From Flavobacterium alkalisoli (GTDB lineage Bacteria; Bacteroidota; Bacteroidia; Flavobacteriales; Flavobacteriaceae), in NCBI RefSeq assembly GCF_008000935.1, contig NZ_CP042831.1, positions 930,001 to 994,000 of the forward strand: a stretch of DNA of 64,000 nt, in the 5' to 3' direction. Shown here one piece after another: positions 34,249-43,575 of the stretch; position 1 is the first letter of the stretch; each line of letters begins with the position of its first letter. The position numbers and the translations under genes are program-made. Below the pieces are notes generated by a model. The model was not told the DNA's origin and made no database searches. It was given only the letters and a program-made list of their open reading frames with translations.

Positions 34249-35886
34249 TTATTTTGAAAGTATCTTGTTATATTCTGCAGTATTGTTAAGTAAAGCGGCT
34301 GCTTTTTTTATCTCTGCATTACTGGTTGTATAGTATTTATACAAACCTTCTTTATATTGATAGCGGGTTATAATCTCATCAAGTAAAAGCTCTTTTATCT
34401 CTTCTTTGTTTTGGTTAAGCTCTTTTTCCTCACTTTTCTTAAGTGCTGCCAGCAGTTGATTATACTCTGCCGCTATGGTTTCATCTACTTTTTCTTTTTT
34501 GGCGATTTCCAACGTAGCCTTAAGCGATTTTTCGGTTTCAGTATCAAAGTCGAAATTGGTTCTTTTCAGGAACTGTTTAAAGCCTTCAAAATCAGTATCA
34601 TTTACCGTTGGTATCGCGGTACCCTGATTAGGATGTTTATAGTAATACTCGGTAACATAGTTAAAAATAGCATCGTTTCGCTGTAAGGCATCGGCTATAG
34701 AACTTTGTTTAGATTCCTCAAGAACCACATCCGGTAATATACCGCCGCCATCATAAACGGTACGGCCGTTTTTGGTTTTAAATGCGTTGTAGTCTTTCTG
34801 GTCTATTCTTATGGCTTTACCGTCAGCATCCTTGTGAGTATAGTCAAGAGCCTGAATGCCCCGGCCTGAAGGAGTATAATAACGGGAAATAGTTACCTTA
34901 ACCTGAGTACCGTAAGTAAGCTCGATGGGTCTTTGTACCAGTCCTTTTCCAAAACTTCTGCTTCCTACAATCACAGCACGGTCCAAATCCTGTAAAGCCC
35001 CTGAAACAATTTCGGAAGCCGAAGCACTTTTACCGTTTACCAGTACAGCCAGAGGAATTTCGGTATCAACCGGAGCCCTTTGTGTTCTGTAGGTATTATT
35101 ATATTTTTCGTTTTTAGACTTTGTGGTAACAATGGTCTCGTTTTGAGGCAGGAAAAGGTTACAGATGTTAACTGCTTCCCCTAATAAACCTCCGGGGTTA
35201 CCCCTTAAATCAAGGATTATTTTTTTAGCACCCTGTTTTTTAAGTTCCAGTAAAGCTTCTTTTGTTTCTGCCGAAGCTTTAGCATTAAACTGGCTAAGAA
35301 CGATATATCCGGTGTCATCGCCTACCATTGAATAGAAGGGAACCGCCGAGACATCTACCTCATTTAAAATGATTTGTGTACTGTAAGGTTTACCCTGACG
35401 CAGGTATTTTATATCAATAGCCGTGTTTTTTGTCCCTTTTAAAAGTTCGCCGGCATCTTCCTTAAAATCAATAAGGCTTACATCACCTATCTGTATAATC
35501 TCGTCGCCTGCCTTAAGGCCTGCTTTGTCGGCAGGATAATCCTTGTAAGGCTCTTTAATGATTAGTTTACCCTCCTTACGGGTTATAAGTGCACCAATGC
35601 CGGTATATTCTCCGGTATTGTTTATCTTGAATTTGGCAACATCCTGCTCATTGAAATAAACGGTATACGGATCCAGATCAGTAAGCATGTTTTTTATGGC
35701 AGTATCCATAAGCTCACCCGGATTGGTTTCATCTACATAGTTTACGTTTACTGTTTTAAACAGCGTTGTAAAAATCTCCACCTGCTTGGCGATTTCAAAA
35801 AAATCTTCCTTAAAGCTGGCCCCAACAAACAGAAAAGCAACTGCAAAAGCCGGGATAACATATTTTCTTTTTAGTCTGGATAGCAT
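34249..35886 (-). CDS. S41 family C-terminal processing protease with PDZ domain
   Basis: The 545-residue protein has an N-terminal signal anchor (YVIPAFAVAFLFVGASF). A PDZ domain follows (about 100-180: GIGALITRKEGKLIIKEPYKDYPADKAGLKAGDEIIQIG), then the S41 protease core. The presumed catalytic Ser is in GKSASASE (about 290) and the Lys in SRSFGKG (about 313). The Gly-rich RGNPGGLL loop is present. The C-terminal about 130 residues are a helical, Lys/Glu-rich extension. It processes periplasmic proteins by C-terminal cleavage. It is downstream of DUF4349 by 4 bp and likely in one operon with it and rnpA. Confidence 0.92.
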   Translation of the reverse strand: MLSRLKRKYVIPAFAVAFLFVGASFKEDFFEIAKQVEIFTTLFKTVNVNYVDETNPGELMDTAIKNMLTDLDPYTVYFNEQDVAKFKINNTGEYTGIGALITRKEGKLIIKEPYKDYPADKAGLKAGDEIIQIGDVSLIDFKEDAGELLKGTKNTAIDIKYLRQGKPYSTQIILNEVDVSAVPFYSMVGDDTGYIVLSQFNAKASAETKEALLELKKQGAKKIILDLRGNPGGLLGEAVNICNLFLPQNETIVTTKSKNEKYNNTYRTQRAPVDTEIPLAVLVNGKSASASEIVSGALQDLDRAVIVGSRSFGKGLVQRPIELTYGTQVKVTISRYYTPSGRGIQALDYTHKDADGKAIRIDQKDYNAFKTKNGRTVYDGGGILPDVVLEESKQSSIADALQRNDAIFNYVTEYYYKHPNQGTAIPTVNDTDFEGFKQFLKRTNFDFDTETEKSLKATLEIAKKEKVDETIAAEYNQLLAALKKSEEKELNQNKEEIKELLLDEIITRYQYKEGLYKYYTTSNAEIKKAAALLNNTAEYNKILSK

Positions 35887-35890
35887 GATA

Positions 35891-36715
35891 TTATTGTTTT
35901 TTACGTCGGAATCTTCTCCTGATTAAAATAAAAGCAATTACGAAAATAAGGATAAATGGCCATATTTGAATCAAACCGATAAAGAAACTTGAAAGCGAGT
36001 TGAATCCTGATTTCAGGGCATTACCTATTTTGCTTCCGTAAGAAACGGTAGCGTCCTCTCTTTCGGCAACGGTTTTGTAAAACTGAAGGTAAACTGAACT
36101 AAATGAAACCTGGTTATCCAAATACTGTAAACGTCCCTGTTTTGACTCTATTTCCTCACGTATAACTGAGAGTTCCTTTTCTATTTCCAACATTTCTGAA
36201 ACCTTATTGGCTTTTTTAAGGAGTTCCAAATAGCGTTCTTCCAGCGCTTTTTTTGTTTTTATACGGGATTCGTTATCAATATACTCTTCGGTAACGTCGC
36301 GTGAAGAGATTTCTTTTCTGTCAAAATACGATACACCTTTACTGATTTCGTCTATAAAATTGTCAAACGATTCGTTAGGTATTCTTATGATAAGGGAGCG
36401 GGTTACTGTGTTGTATTCATTTCTTTCTTCATCACTTTGCACCTGCCCATTAAATTTACCAATAGCCTGTTTTATTTTGTCGGCAGTAGTTTCAAGGTTT
36501 TGTGTTTCAAAATGAAGAGTAGCAGTTTTAATTATTTTTGGGTCTGTTTGCTTTGCCTTAGCAATAGATTTAGGAGCGATTTTGTAGAATTCTGCACTTG
36601 ATGGGTCTGCAACAATCTGATGTGCAATTTCTTCTGTAATATATGCTTCTTCCACTGTTTCCTTACAGGAAATCACTAAAACAATAACACTTAACAGTAA
36701 GATGATTTTTTTCAT
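35891..36715 (-). CDS. DUF4349 lipoprotein with C-terminal membrane helix
   Basis: The 274-residue protein has a lipobox VIVLVISC (Cys17), then the DUF4349 domain (about 55-270: IIKTATLHFETQNLETTADKI, VTRSLIIRIPNESFDNFID, a coiled coil VSEMLEIEKELSVIREEIES, and NQVSFSSVYLQFY). It ends in a transmembrane helix (about 243-268) and a basic tail (RRRFRRKKQ). DUF4349 members are anchored in the envelope; their function is unknown. The start is 66 bp beyond the rnpA stop, and the S41 gene follows 4 bp later. Confidence 0.88.
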   Translation of the reverse strand: MKKIILLLSVIVLVISCKETVEEAYITEEIAHQIVADPSSAEFYKIAPKSIAKAKQTDPKIIKTATLHFETQNLETTADKIKQAIGKFNGQVQSDEERNEYNTVTRSLIIRIPNESFDNFIDEISKGVSYFDRKEISSRDVTEEYIDNESRIKTKKALEERYLELLKKANKVSEMLEIEKELSVIREEIESKQGRLQYLDNQVSFSSVYLQFYKTVAEREDATVSYGSKIGNALKSGFNSLSSFFIGLIQIWPFILIFVIAFILIRRRFRRKKQ

Positions 36716-36780
36716 GGTATAAGGTGTTTTTGTTAAAACGCAAAAAACCGTACCAATATTACAAAACGCTAAAAAACAGA

Positions 36781-37167
36781 TTATTGCTGTTTAATATGGG
36801 TAATAAACTTTTCAAAAAGCTGAATGGTTTTGGTATTTATTTCCTCAAAAGAAAGACGGTCTTTAGTTTGGTACATCAGCATAAAAGCATAATTACCGGG
36901 TATATTCTCTAACAGCAGGTGCTTATTATGCCTGTAAGTTTCCCTAAGTAATCTTTTGAAATAGTTACGGTCTACCGCTTTTTTGAAATGTTTTTTAGAT
37001 ACTGAAACTCCTACCTTTATTGGATTTTCCTCGGTTTCAGGTAATGGCACATACACCAGTCGTAACGGATATTTTGAAACCGACCTCCCTTCACTAAACA
37101 TAAGGTCTATCGTGTTTCTGCTCTTTAGCTTTTCCTCTTTTGGGTATGTGTATTTCTTTTGTTCCAT
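36781..37167 (-). CDS. rnpA: Ribonuclease P protein component
   Basis: The 128-residue basic protein helps the RNase P RNA cleave tRNA 5' leaders. VGVSVSKKHFKKAVDRNYFKRLLRETYR carries the family RNR motif. It begins at the ATG at 37167 (MEQKKYTYPKEEKLKSR), because a -7 box (37177-37184) lies on the four-codon upstream extension. Unusually, rpmH is not adjacent. It is divergent from the S24/HTH regulator. In many bacteria rnpA sits near oriC, which agrees with the parS sites in this window. Confidence 0.94.
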   Translation of the reverse strand: MEQKKYTYPKEEKLKSRNTIDLMFSEGRSVSKYPLRLVYVPLPETEENPIKVGVSVSKKHFKKAVDRNYFKRLLRETYRHNKHLLLENIPGNYAFMLMYQTKDRLSFEEINTKTIQLFEKFITHIKQQ

Positions 37168-37176
37168 TTGCTGGGG

Positions 37177-37184
37177 CAAAGGTA
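37177..37184 (-). promoter_or_regulatory. -7 promoter box of rnpA
   Basis: On the minus strand this reads TACCTTTG, an exact TAnnTTTG. It gives a leader of only about 5 nt before the rnpA ATG. Confidence 0.55.
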
Positions 37185-37265
37185 CATTTTTTTAAATCAG
37201 CTTTATGTTGCTGCAGGTATAAGAAAATTTTCTTAATATTGTAGTGGAATAAAATAGTATGAGTT

Positions 37266-37961
37266 ATGGTTGCGGATCGTTTAAAGAAATATATTAAGAC
37301 AAGAGAAATTAGCTACTATGCATTTGAAAACAGTATAGATGCAAGCAGAGGCAGCATTTCTAAAGCAGTAAAAGACAATAAGAGCATAGGCTCTAATGTG
37401 CTGGAGAAAATTTTTCAGGTATATAGCGATCTTAATCCGGTTTGGCTTTTAACCGGAGAAGGAAACATGCTTATAGATAATAATTCTGATGCTCTTGCTA
37501 ATGAAAGGATAATAAGGACTTTTAGCTTAAAAACCGATACAAATATCGATTCCCAACAAATTCCATTATACGATCTTGAAGCTGTGGCGGGTATAGTACC
37601 TTTGTTTAATGAGGGTAAAGCAGCTGTACCTTCAGATCATATAAGTATTCCTCATTTACCAAAATGTGACGGAGCCATTTATGTAACCGGAGACAGTATG
37701 TATCCTTTACTTAGAAGCGGAGATATTGTACTTTATAAAGAAGTTAAGGATATAGTGAATAATATTTTTTGGGGAGAGATGTACTTGCTTAGCATAGATA
37801 ATGAGGGTGAAGAGTACATAACCGTGAAATTTATTCAGCGTTCCGAAGAGCCGGGTATGATTAAGCTCGTTAGCGAGAACAAATATCATAAGGATAAGGA
37901 AATTGAGCTTTATAAAGTAAAAGCACTTGCTTTAGTTAAGGCTACTATCCGAAATAACTAA
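37266..37961 (+). CDS. HTH / S24 peptidase-like transcriptional regulator
   Basis: The 231-residue protein has an N-terminal XRE-type helix-turn-helix (about 3-65: LKKYIKTREISYYAFENSIDASRGSISKAV). A LexA-like S24 domain follows (about 130-225), with Ser144 in TGDSMYP and Lys188 in TVKFIQR as the likely self-cleavage pair. Such proteins resemble LexA or CI-type repressors. No target is visible here and no SOS operon surrounds it. It is divergent from rnpA and monocistronic. Confidence 0.85.
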   Translation: MVADRLKKYIKTREISYYAFENSIDASRGSISKAVKDNKSIGSNVLEKIFQVYSDLNPVWLLTGEGNMLIDNNSDALANERIIRTFSLKTDTNIDSQQIPLYDLEAVAGIVPLFNEGKAAVPSDHISIPHLPKCDGAIYVTGDSMYPLLRSGDIVLYKEVKDIVNNIFWGEMYLLSIDNEGEEYITVKFIQRSEEPGMIKLVSENKYHKDKEIELYKVKALALVKATIRNN

Positions 37962-38156
37962 ATTCTACAGTAAATCCACAATTTTTTCTACACAATTACC
38001 CAATATTCCTCATATTTCTGAATGATGAGGTAGATTTTTTGTGTATTATAAGTTTTTGATTTTTAGATAATTGCGTTTTATTTTTTTGTTTTCATCTCAA
38101 AAAGGCATTGTAATTGGCTTATGTTAAGTGAAATATTAAAAAACAATAACAAGACT

Positions 38157-38381
38157 ATGAAAAAATTATTTTTAAGCGCATTAATGCTTACAGGAGTAAT
38201 GGCATTTGCACAGGAACAACCAAAAGCACAAACACAAACTCAGCAACAGCCTGCTAAAACAGAACAGGTAAAGCCTGCTGAAACTGCACAGCCTCAAAAA
38301 ACTGAAGAGAAAAAAGCTGAGGCCGTTAAGCCGGAAGAAAAGTCAACAACAAAGGCAGAACCAGCTAAGAAATCAAGATAA
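38157..38381 (+). CDS. Small secreted Gln/Lys/Glu-rich hypothetical protein
   Basis: The 74-residue protein begins MKKLFLSALMLTGVMAFAQ, a good signal peptide. The mature part is low-complexity (EQPKAQTQTQQQPAKTEQ...KPEEKSTTKAEPAKKSR), with no domain and probably disordered. An in-frame ATG lies 36 bp upstream, but the signal peptide supports 38157. Its function is unknown. Similar short Ala/Lys/Gln/Pro-rich secreted proteins are frequent in flavobacteria. The region 37962-38156 before it is AT-rich with no other gene. Confidence 0.7.
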   Translation: MKKLFLSALMLTGVMAFAQEQPKAQTQTQQQPAKTEQVKPAETAQPQKTEEKKAEAVKPEEKSTTKAEPAKKSR

Positions 38382-38466
38382 GTACTACCCGAATTTAGTT
38401 GAAGTCGATTTTTAGCGCCTATATAAAGAAACAGTTTTTTGATTCTATTTATCTGTTTCAAAAAAT

Positions 38467-38494
38467 CTCCGGCAGTAAATGTCGGAGGTTTTTT
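38467..38494 (+). terminator. Terminator after the small secreted protein
   Basis: CTCCGGCA (38467-38474) pairs with TGTCGGAG (38480-38487), including one G-U pair, followed by a T run. Confidence 0.8.
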
Positions 38495-38503
38495 GTTATC
38501 ATG

Positions 38504-38532
38504 AAAAAGCCCCACATTAAGTGGGGCTTTTT
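38504..38532. terminator. Bidirectional terminator beyond the M1 peptidase gene
   Basis: GCCCCAC (38509-38515) pairs with GTGGGGC (38521-38527), with A5 before and T5 after. It faces the M1 gene stop at 38536. Confidence 0.88.
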
Positions 38533-38535
38533 ATA

Positions 38536-40425
38536 TTATTGCTTTACGAAAAAGTTATTTTCCTTGTTTACGTCGGCCATGAGCTCCATTGGGTCTATCA
38601 TAACCACTTTTATAGCTGATTTAGGCTTGTTTATTGTGAACTGATAGGTTTGGTGTGCCCAGTCCCATTCCGGCAGCACAGTGCGCTTTAATTTGCTAAA
38701 AGGATTGTCTTTTACATAGTGCATAAGGTTAAGCGGTACATAAAAACTTTCCTGAGTACCGTCTTCATACACTACAATTATATCCAGAGGCATAGGCATA
38801 AGGCCTATACGCTCCAATGTAACTGTTGTATTATTGTTGTTTTCAGCCAGATCTTTAATGCTGTAATCAATAGTATTGGTCGTTTGGCACCAATCGGTTA
38901 AATACCAGTCAAGCTCTGCACCCGATACTTTTTCGGCCGTACGTATAATGTCGTTTGGCGTAGGGTGGGTAAACTTGAAATCGTGGTAATAACGCTTAAT
39001 GGTCTTCATAACATTTTCCTGACCTATAACATCTATAAGTTGCGAAAGGAAAATAGTCCCCTTACTGTAAGCGGAAATACCATAAAGCATATTTTGTGAA
39101 TACCTGTCGGCATGAGTGGTAAGCGGTTGTTCGTTTCCTGTAGAAACCATATAGAAATAGTTAGAGTAAGCACCTGCCCAAGGGCTTGTTTCTTTTTCTT
39201 TCTTATCGTTAGGAAGAATGGTTTCCATAGCCAAGTCGCTTATGAAAGAAGTGAACCCTTCGTCCATCCATTCGTGTTTGGACTCGTTGCTTGCCAAAAT
39301 ATGCTGGAACCAGGAGTGTGCGAATTCGTGTGCAGTTACACCAACAAGGCTTCCATAGCTGCGGTTACCCGTTATTAATGTACACATGGCATACTCCATA
39401 CCGCCGTCACCTCCCTGTACAACAGAGTACTGTTTGTAAGGGTATGGCCCAATGTTTTCGTTATAAAAAGCCAAAAGCTCAGCTGTTTTAGGCTGCATCT
39501 TTTTCCAGTTTTCGTTGTATTTAGGATTGTCTTTGTAGAAGAAGTGAAGCTCAACCCCATTAGGGCCTATTAACTTATCGTGGATATAGTTATTATCTGC
39601 ACCCCAGGCAAAGTCGTGAACCATAGGTGCCGTAAAATGCCATGTAAGCGTTTTTGTCTTTTTAGGATATTTTACGGTAACTCCTTCATCTTCATAACCT
39701 TTTCCTATTTCGTTTTTGTTTTGAAGATACCCTGTACCACCAATAGTATAGTCTTTATCAATAGTAATCTTTACATCAAAATCTCCCCATACGCCATGAA
39801 ACTCACGGCCAATGTATGGATCGGCATGCCATCCTTCAAAATCATATTCTGCCATTTTAGGGTACCACTGCGTCATGGAAAGTGCAACTCCTTCTTCTGA
39901 ATTTCTTCCTGAACGGCGTACCTGTAAAGGAACCTGTCCGTCAAAGTCTAAAGTGAAAGTAGTTGATTTACCCGGTAATAAAGGCGTAGCTAAAGTTACC
40001 TCAAGAACAGTACCTGAAACAATGGTTTTAGTCTCCTGGCCGTCCTGTTTAAAGTTGTTTATCTTAAGGAAACCTATTTCGTCCGGTTTAAGCGTACTTA
40101 TACGGCTCTCCTTAATGGTTTCTTCACCTTTCTTAAAGCTTTTTACCATTCGGCTGTCAGGGTCGGCAATGGTTTGCAGGCGTGCATCCATTTCGCTTCC
40201 CGGCTGAAAAGCATTGTTGTATAAATGATAAAAAACACGGCGCAGCGTGTCAGGGGAATTATTAGTATAAACAAGTTCCTGGTTTCCGGTATAGCGGAAG
40301 GTTTTTACATCCATAGACACATTCATTTTGTAGTCTACATGTTGTTGCCAGTAACCCGGATTAGGGTTATTTTGTGCAAACAATCCTGTTACCGCAAAAA
40401 GGGCAAATAATACTGATTTTTTCAT
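38536..40425 (-). CDS. M1 family metallopeptidase
   Basis: The 629-residue secreted protein starts with a signal peptide (MKKSVLFALFAVTGLFAQ). It has GGMEYAMC and, near residue 365, VTAHEFAHSWF (HEXXH zinc site), with the third ligand Glu 18 residues later in HEWMDEGFTSF. These are the M1 (aminopeptidase N-like) marks. The C-terminal domain contains WYLTDWCQTT. It probably degrades peptides in the periplasm or outside the cell. It stands alone between two terminators. Confidence 0.93.
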   Translation of the reverse strand: MKKSVLFALFAVTGLFAQNNPNPGYWQQHVDYKMNVSMDVKTFRYTGNQELVYTNNSPDTLRRVFYHLYNNAFQPGSEMDARLQTIADPDSRMVKSFKKGEETIKESRISTLKPDEIGFLKINNFKQDGQETKTIVSGTVLEVTLATPLLPGKSTTFTLDFDGQVPLQVRRSGRNSEEGVALSMTQWYPKMAEYDFEGWHADPYIGREFHGVWGDFDVKITIDKDYTIGGTGYLQNKNEIGKGYEDEGVTVKYPKKTKTLTWHFTAPMVHDFAWGADNNYIHDKLIGPNGVELHFFYKDNPKYNENWKKMQPKTAELLAFYNENIGPYPYKQYSVVQGGDGGMEYAMCTLITGNRSYGSLVGVTAHEFAHSWFQHILASNESKHEWMDEGFTSFISDLAMETILPNDKKEKETSPWAGAYSNYFYMVSTGNEQPLTTHADRYSQNMLYGISAYSKGTIFLSQLIDVIGQENVMKTIKRYYHDFKFTHPTPNDIIRTAEKVSGAELDWYLTDWCQTTNTIDYSIKDLAENNNNTTVTLERIGLMPMPLDIIVVYEDGTQESFYVPLNLMHYVKDNPFSKLKRTVLPEWDWAHQTYQFTINKPKSAIKVVMIDPMELMADVNKENNFFVKQ

Positions 40426-40432
40426 GGGCTAA

Positions 40433-40464
40433 AATAAAAAAACGGAAGGGAAAGCCCCTTCCGT
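40433..40464 (-). terminator. Terminator of the S8 peptidase gene
   Basis: ACGGAAGGG (40442-40450) pairs with CCCTTCCGT (40456-40464). The A run at 40433-40442 is the minus-strand T tail. The S8 gene stops at 40484. Confidence 0.85.
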
Positions 40465-40483
40465 CAGTATGGTTTAATGAAAA

Positions 40484-42103
40484 TTATTTTCCTCTTGAAA
40501 TCTGATCGGCCATGATCAGGGCGTTGTAAGCATTTACAATTTTACCTGATTTTGAAGCCTCACTGAACATGATTACTTTCTTGTCATCATCTTCACCTAC
40601 CTGTACCTGCATGTTAACAGCTAAACCTGAATCCATAAGGATGTGCTTAACCTGAGAAGCAGAAAGTTTAGGGTAGTAAGCACGTATAAGTGCCGCAACA
40701 CCTGCTGCATTAGGAGATGCCATAGAAGTACCCTGAAGGAACTCATAGTGATTATCCGGAGTTGTTGCATAAATTCTCATACCCGGGCTAAATACGTCAA
40801 CGTTATTTTTACCGTAGTTAGAGAAAGGAGCTACTAAACCTTTTTCAGTAAGCTTGTTGTTAAGGGCACCAATACAGATAAAGTTATCTGAAATTTCAGG
40901 ACCTGTAACCATGTTATCGTTAGGATAACGCTCTACGCCACCGTTTTTGTCAAGGAAAGTACCTTCGTTACCGGCAGCACAAACAATTAGAACGTCTTTT
41001 TCTCCTGCATATTTAATAGCATCATATACCCAGTCGCTGTGAGTAGAGAAGTATTTACCAAAACTACCGTTAATAACTTTAGCACCATTGTCTACAGCAT
41101 AACGTATAGCAAGAGCAACATCTTTATCATACTCATCACCATCCGGCACGGCTCTTACGGCCATAATTTCGACAACATTGCTGGCAATACCGTCACCACC
41201 AATACCGTTGTTTCTTACCTGAGCGATAATACCAGATACGTGAGTACCGTGTTTAGCACCGTCTTTATCAGGACCAATTACGTTGTTATTACCATAACTT
41301 TTAGTGCTGAAATCATCAGGGTTATCGCCTAAAATTTCACGAGCGTTATATTTTAGGTTCAGGTGGTATTCAAGCTCGTTGTTATAGTGTTCTACACCAG
41401 AGTTAACTTCTTTAGCAAGCTCTTCTCTTGTAAGATCTGCTAAAATCATTACAAACTGGTTTCTTACACCGGCAAGATTCGGGTCTTTTATATCAAGGCC
41501 CTTAAGGTCTTCTGCGGTATAATTTTCTTTACCGGTAAGCTCCTGGAAAGATTTATCTGCTTTTTGAATAAAGTCCATCTGCATTTTGCCTGCAAGAGCG
41601 TGGTTGTATTCTTCATCATACTTTTCTTTTGCTCTTTTGTAAATAGCAGAACCATCATCACCTTTTTTAAGGATTCTGATGAACTCCATGTTTTCGTGGT
41701 TGATGTCTCCTAAGAAGTTCCAACCATGAATATCGTCTACATATCCGTTATTGTCATCATCAATACCATTACCTGCAATTTCTTTAGGGTTTGTCCATAT
41801 TACGGCCTGTAAATCAGGATGCTCAATATCAACACCTGAGTCAATTACACCAACAATAATTTTGTCTGCCTTTTTGTCTTTAAGCAGTTCGCTGTAAGCC
41901 CTGTCCACACTCATTCCCGGAATAGTGTCTGTTAGCAGGTCTAAGTGGCTCCAACGCTCTTCCTGTATATCAGTAAGGTCAGCTTTTTTAGCTGTGATAG
42001 TCGTATTTATGGCAAGTGGAGTTGCCGTGATTTTTTTTGATGAACCGCAGCTTGCCAGGAACAATGCCAAGGCAGCCGACAGGTAAATAGACTTAAACTT
42101 CAT
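40484..42103 (-). CDS. S8 family subtilisin-like protease, predicted lipoprotein
   Basis: The 539-residue protein has a lipobox ALALFLASC (Cys19), so it is envelope-anchored. The catalytic triad is Asp88 in VGVIDSGVDIEHPDL, His near 288 in HGTHVSGI and Ser near 458 in GTSMASPNAAGVAALI. A large insertion (about 120-270) between Asp and His carries helical, charged sequence and is typical of Bacteroidetes members. Family peptidases hydrolyse proteins. Cleavage specificity is not readable. It is transcribed away from the MBL-fold gene. Confidence 0.93.
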   Translation of the reverse strand: MKFKSIYLSAALALFLASCGSSKKITATPLAINTTITAKKADLTDIQEERWSHLDLLTDTIPGMSVDRAYSELLKDKKADKIIVGVIDSGVDIEHPDLQAVIWTNPKEIAGNGIDDDNNGYVDDIHGWNFLGDINHENMEFIRILKKGDDGSAIYKRAKEKYDEEYNHALAGKMQMDFIQKADKSFQELTGKENYTAEDLKGLDIKDPNLAGVRNQFVMILADLTREELAKEVNSGVEHYNNELEYHLNLKYNAREILGDNPDDFSTKSYGNNNVIGPDKDGAKHGTHVSGIIAQVRNNGIGGDGIASNVVEIMAVRAVPDGDEYDKDVALAIRYAVDNGAKVINGSFGKYFSTHSDWVYDAIKYAGEKDVLIVCAAGNEGTFLDKNGGVERYPNDNMVTGPEISDNFICIGALNNKLTEKGLVAPFSNYGKNNVDVFSPGMRIYATTPDNHYEFLQGTSMASPNAAGVAALIRAYYPKLSASQVKHILMDSGLAVNMQVQVGEDDDKKVIMFSEASKSGKIVNAYNALIMADQISRGK

Positions 42104-42175
42104 AATTCGTTTTATTTAATTTTTAAAATAGGTCTAATGTATTCTCAATTTGTTACACAAAAATCAGGATTAACA

Positions 42176-43036
42176 CTAAATTAGTATATCACTACATTTG
42201 TAAATGTCTTTTAAACGTACGCCTTTTTCGGTATGTTCTACCGTAATTATTTCATTATGCGCATCGTGTTCCAGGAAAAGGTAATAGCCGTTATCGGCTG
42301 CAGCGTTCATAAATTTTGCCTTTTCCTCCAATGTTAAAAGCGGGCGTGTATCATAACCCATAACATAAGGCAGCGGAATATGCCCTGCTGTAGGAAGCAA
42401 ATCGGCCATGAATACAATGGTTTTTCCGTTGTAGTTAATATGCGGTATCATTTGTTTTTCGGTATGTCCGTCGGCAAAAAAGATACCAAATCCCAATTCA
42501 CTTTTGTCGAGAAAATCACCTTCAGGCCTGTTAATGAACTTAAGCTGTCCGCTTTCCTGCATCGGCAGAATGTTTTCACTTAAAAAAGAAGCCTTTTCAC
42601 GGGCGTTTGGTTTTGTGGCCCATTCCCAATGATTGTCGTTTGTCCAGAAATTAGCATTTTTAAATGCTACCTCATAGCCGGTACGGTCTTTATTCCACTG
42701 AACACTGCCGCCACAATGATCAAAGTGAAGGTGGGTCATAAAAACATCGGTAATATCGTCTCTGTGAAACCCATATTTGGCCAGTGATTTGTCCATAGAG
42801 TGGTCGCCCCAAAGAGAATAGTACCCGAAAAATTTCTCATTTTGCTTGTTTCCCATTCCCGTATCAATCAAAATCAGCCTGTTACCGTCTTCAATTAAAA
42901 GGCACCTTGCAGCAATATCAATCAGATTATTATTGTCGGCAGGGTTGGTTTTACTCCAAAGGGTTTTAGGCACAACGCCAAACATAGCGCCGCCATCCAG
43001 CTTAAAGTTACCACTTTCTATAGGGTATAATTTCAT
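42176..43036 (-). CDS. MBL-fold metallo-hydrolase
   Basis: The 286-residue protein has VFMTHLHFDHCGG (residues about 101-112) as the HxHxDH metal site, an N-terminal LIDTGMGN turn, DGHTEKQMIPHI and a terminal FLEHDAHNEI His. This is the AHL-lactonase-like branch of the metallo-beta-lactamase superfamily. The substrate is unknown (lactones, thioesters or phosphoesters are possible). No signal peptide is present. It is divergent from sufA with a 159 bp gap. Confidence 0.85.
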   Translation of the reverse strand: MKLYPIESGNFKLDGGAMFGVVPKTLWSKTNPADNNNLIDIAARCLLIEDGNRLILIDTGMGNKQNEKFFGYYSLWGDHSMDKSLAKYGFHRDDITDVFMTHLHFDHCGGSVQWNKDRTGYEVAFKNANFWTNDNHWEWATKPNAREKASFLSENILPMQESGQLKFINRPEGDFLDKSELGFGIFFADGHTEKQMIPHINYNGKTIVFMADLLPTAGHIPLPYVMGYDTRPLLTLEEKAKFMNAAADNGYYLFLEHDAHNEIITVEHTEKGVRLKDIYKCSDILI

Positions 43037-43132
43037 CAGAATAAGTTTAAAGCTGCCAAATTAATAATTTAACCTCACATAGCGGTATAAGTATTGCTTA
43101 TAATACAATAAAGAGAAAAAGGTTACTATCTA

Positions 43133-43162
43133 TTGCAATCTGTAAAAATGGTGGTATCTTTG
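43133..43162 (+). promoter_or_regulatory. sufA promoter (TTG -33 and TATCTTTG -7)
   Basis: TTG at 43133-43135 and TATCTTTG at 43155-43162 are separated by 19 bp, an exact match to the TTG-N17-23-TAnnTTTG Bacteroidetes promoter. The palindrome CTAAATTTAG (43165-43174) follows at the transcript start, overlapping the shared AATTTAGATT element. Confidence 0.85.
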
Positions 43163-43164
43163 CA

Positions 43165-43177
43165 CTAAATTTAGATT
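43165..43177 (+). promoter_or_regulatory. Candidate operator of sufA (AATTTAGATT)
   Basis: AATTTAGATT begins at 43168 inside the palindrome CTAAATTTAG, a few bases past the -7 box. The same 10-mer follows the hmuT -7 box, and a close variant follows the hmuR one. Confidence 0.45.
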
Positions 43178-43195
43178 AAATATAAGTATACGATT

Positions 43196-43525
43196 ATGAT
43201 AAAAGTTTCTGACACAGCAAGAAAGAAAGTCGTAAGCCTGATGGAGGACGACGGATTTGATGCTGCTACCGACTATGTTAGGGTAGGGGTTAAAAGTGGC
43301 GGATGCTCAGGGTTGTCATACGATTTGAAATTTGACAAAGCGCTGGGAGAAAATGACAAAGTGTTTGAGGACAACAATATAAAAATAGCCGTTGATAAAA
43401 AAAGCTTCCTGTATTTAGCAGGTACAATCCTGGAATATTCAGGAGGATTAAACGGTAAAGGATTTGTATTTAATAACCCAAATGCAAGCAGAACCTGCGG
43501 TTGCGGGGAAAGTTTTTCACTTTAA
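43196..43525 (+). CDS. sufA: SUF-type Fe-S cluster A-type carrier (HesB/IscA)
   Basis: The 109-residue A-type carrier has the three conserved cysteines Cys37 in GGCSGLSYDL and Cys101/Cys103 in the C-terminal RTCGCGESF. It receives clusters from SufBCD and passes them to target proteins. It is the first gene of the suf locus and carries the best promoter in the window. sufB follows 141 bp later, across an inverted repeat. Confidence 0.93.
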   Translation: MIKVSDTARKKVVSLMEDDGFDAATDYVRVGVKSGGCSGLSYDLKFDKALGENDKVFEDNNIKIAVDKKSFLYLAGTILEYSGGLNGKGFVFNNPNASRTCGCGESFSL

Positions 43526-43534
43526 GTGATTATG

Positions 43535-43575
43535 TTTCAGGTTTCAGGTTTACTATTGAGACCTGAAACCTGAAA
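43535..43575. repeat. Inverted repeat between sufA and sufB
   Basis: TTTCAGGTTTCAGGT (43535-43549) and ACCTGAAACCTGAAA (43561-43575) are a perfect 15 bp inverted pair with an 11 nt gap. Each arm is a direct repeat of a heptamer-like TTTCAGG. A third AACCTGAAACT copy lies just before the sufB start (about 43646-43660). It could fold as an mRNA hairpin in the operon. Confidence 0.7.
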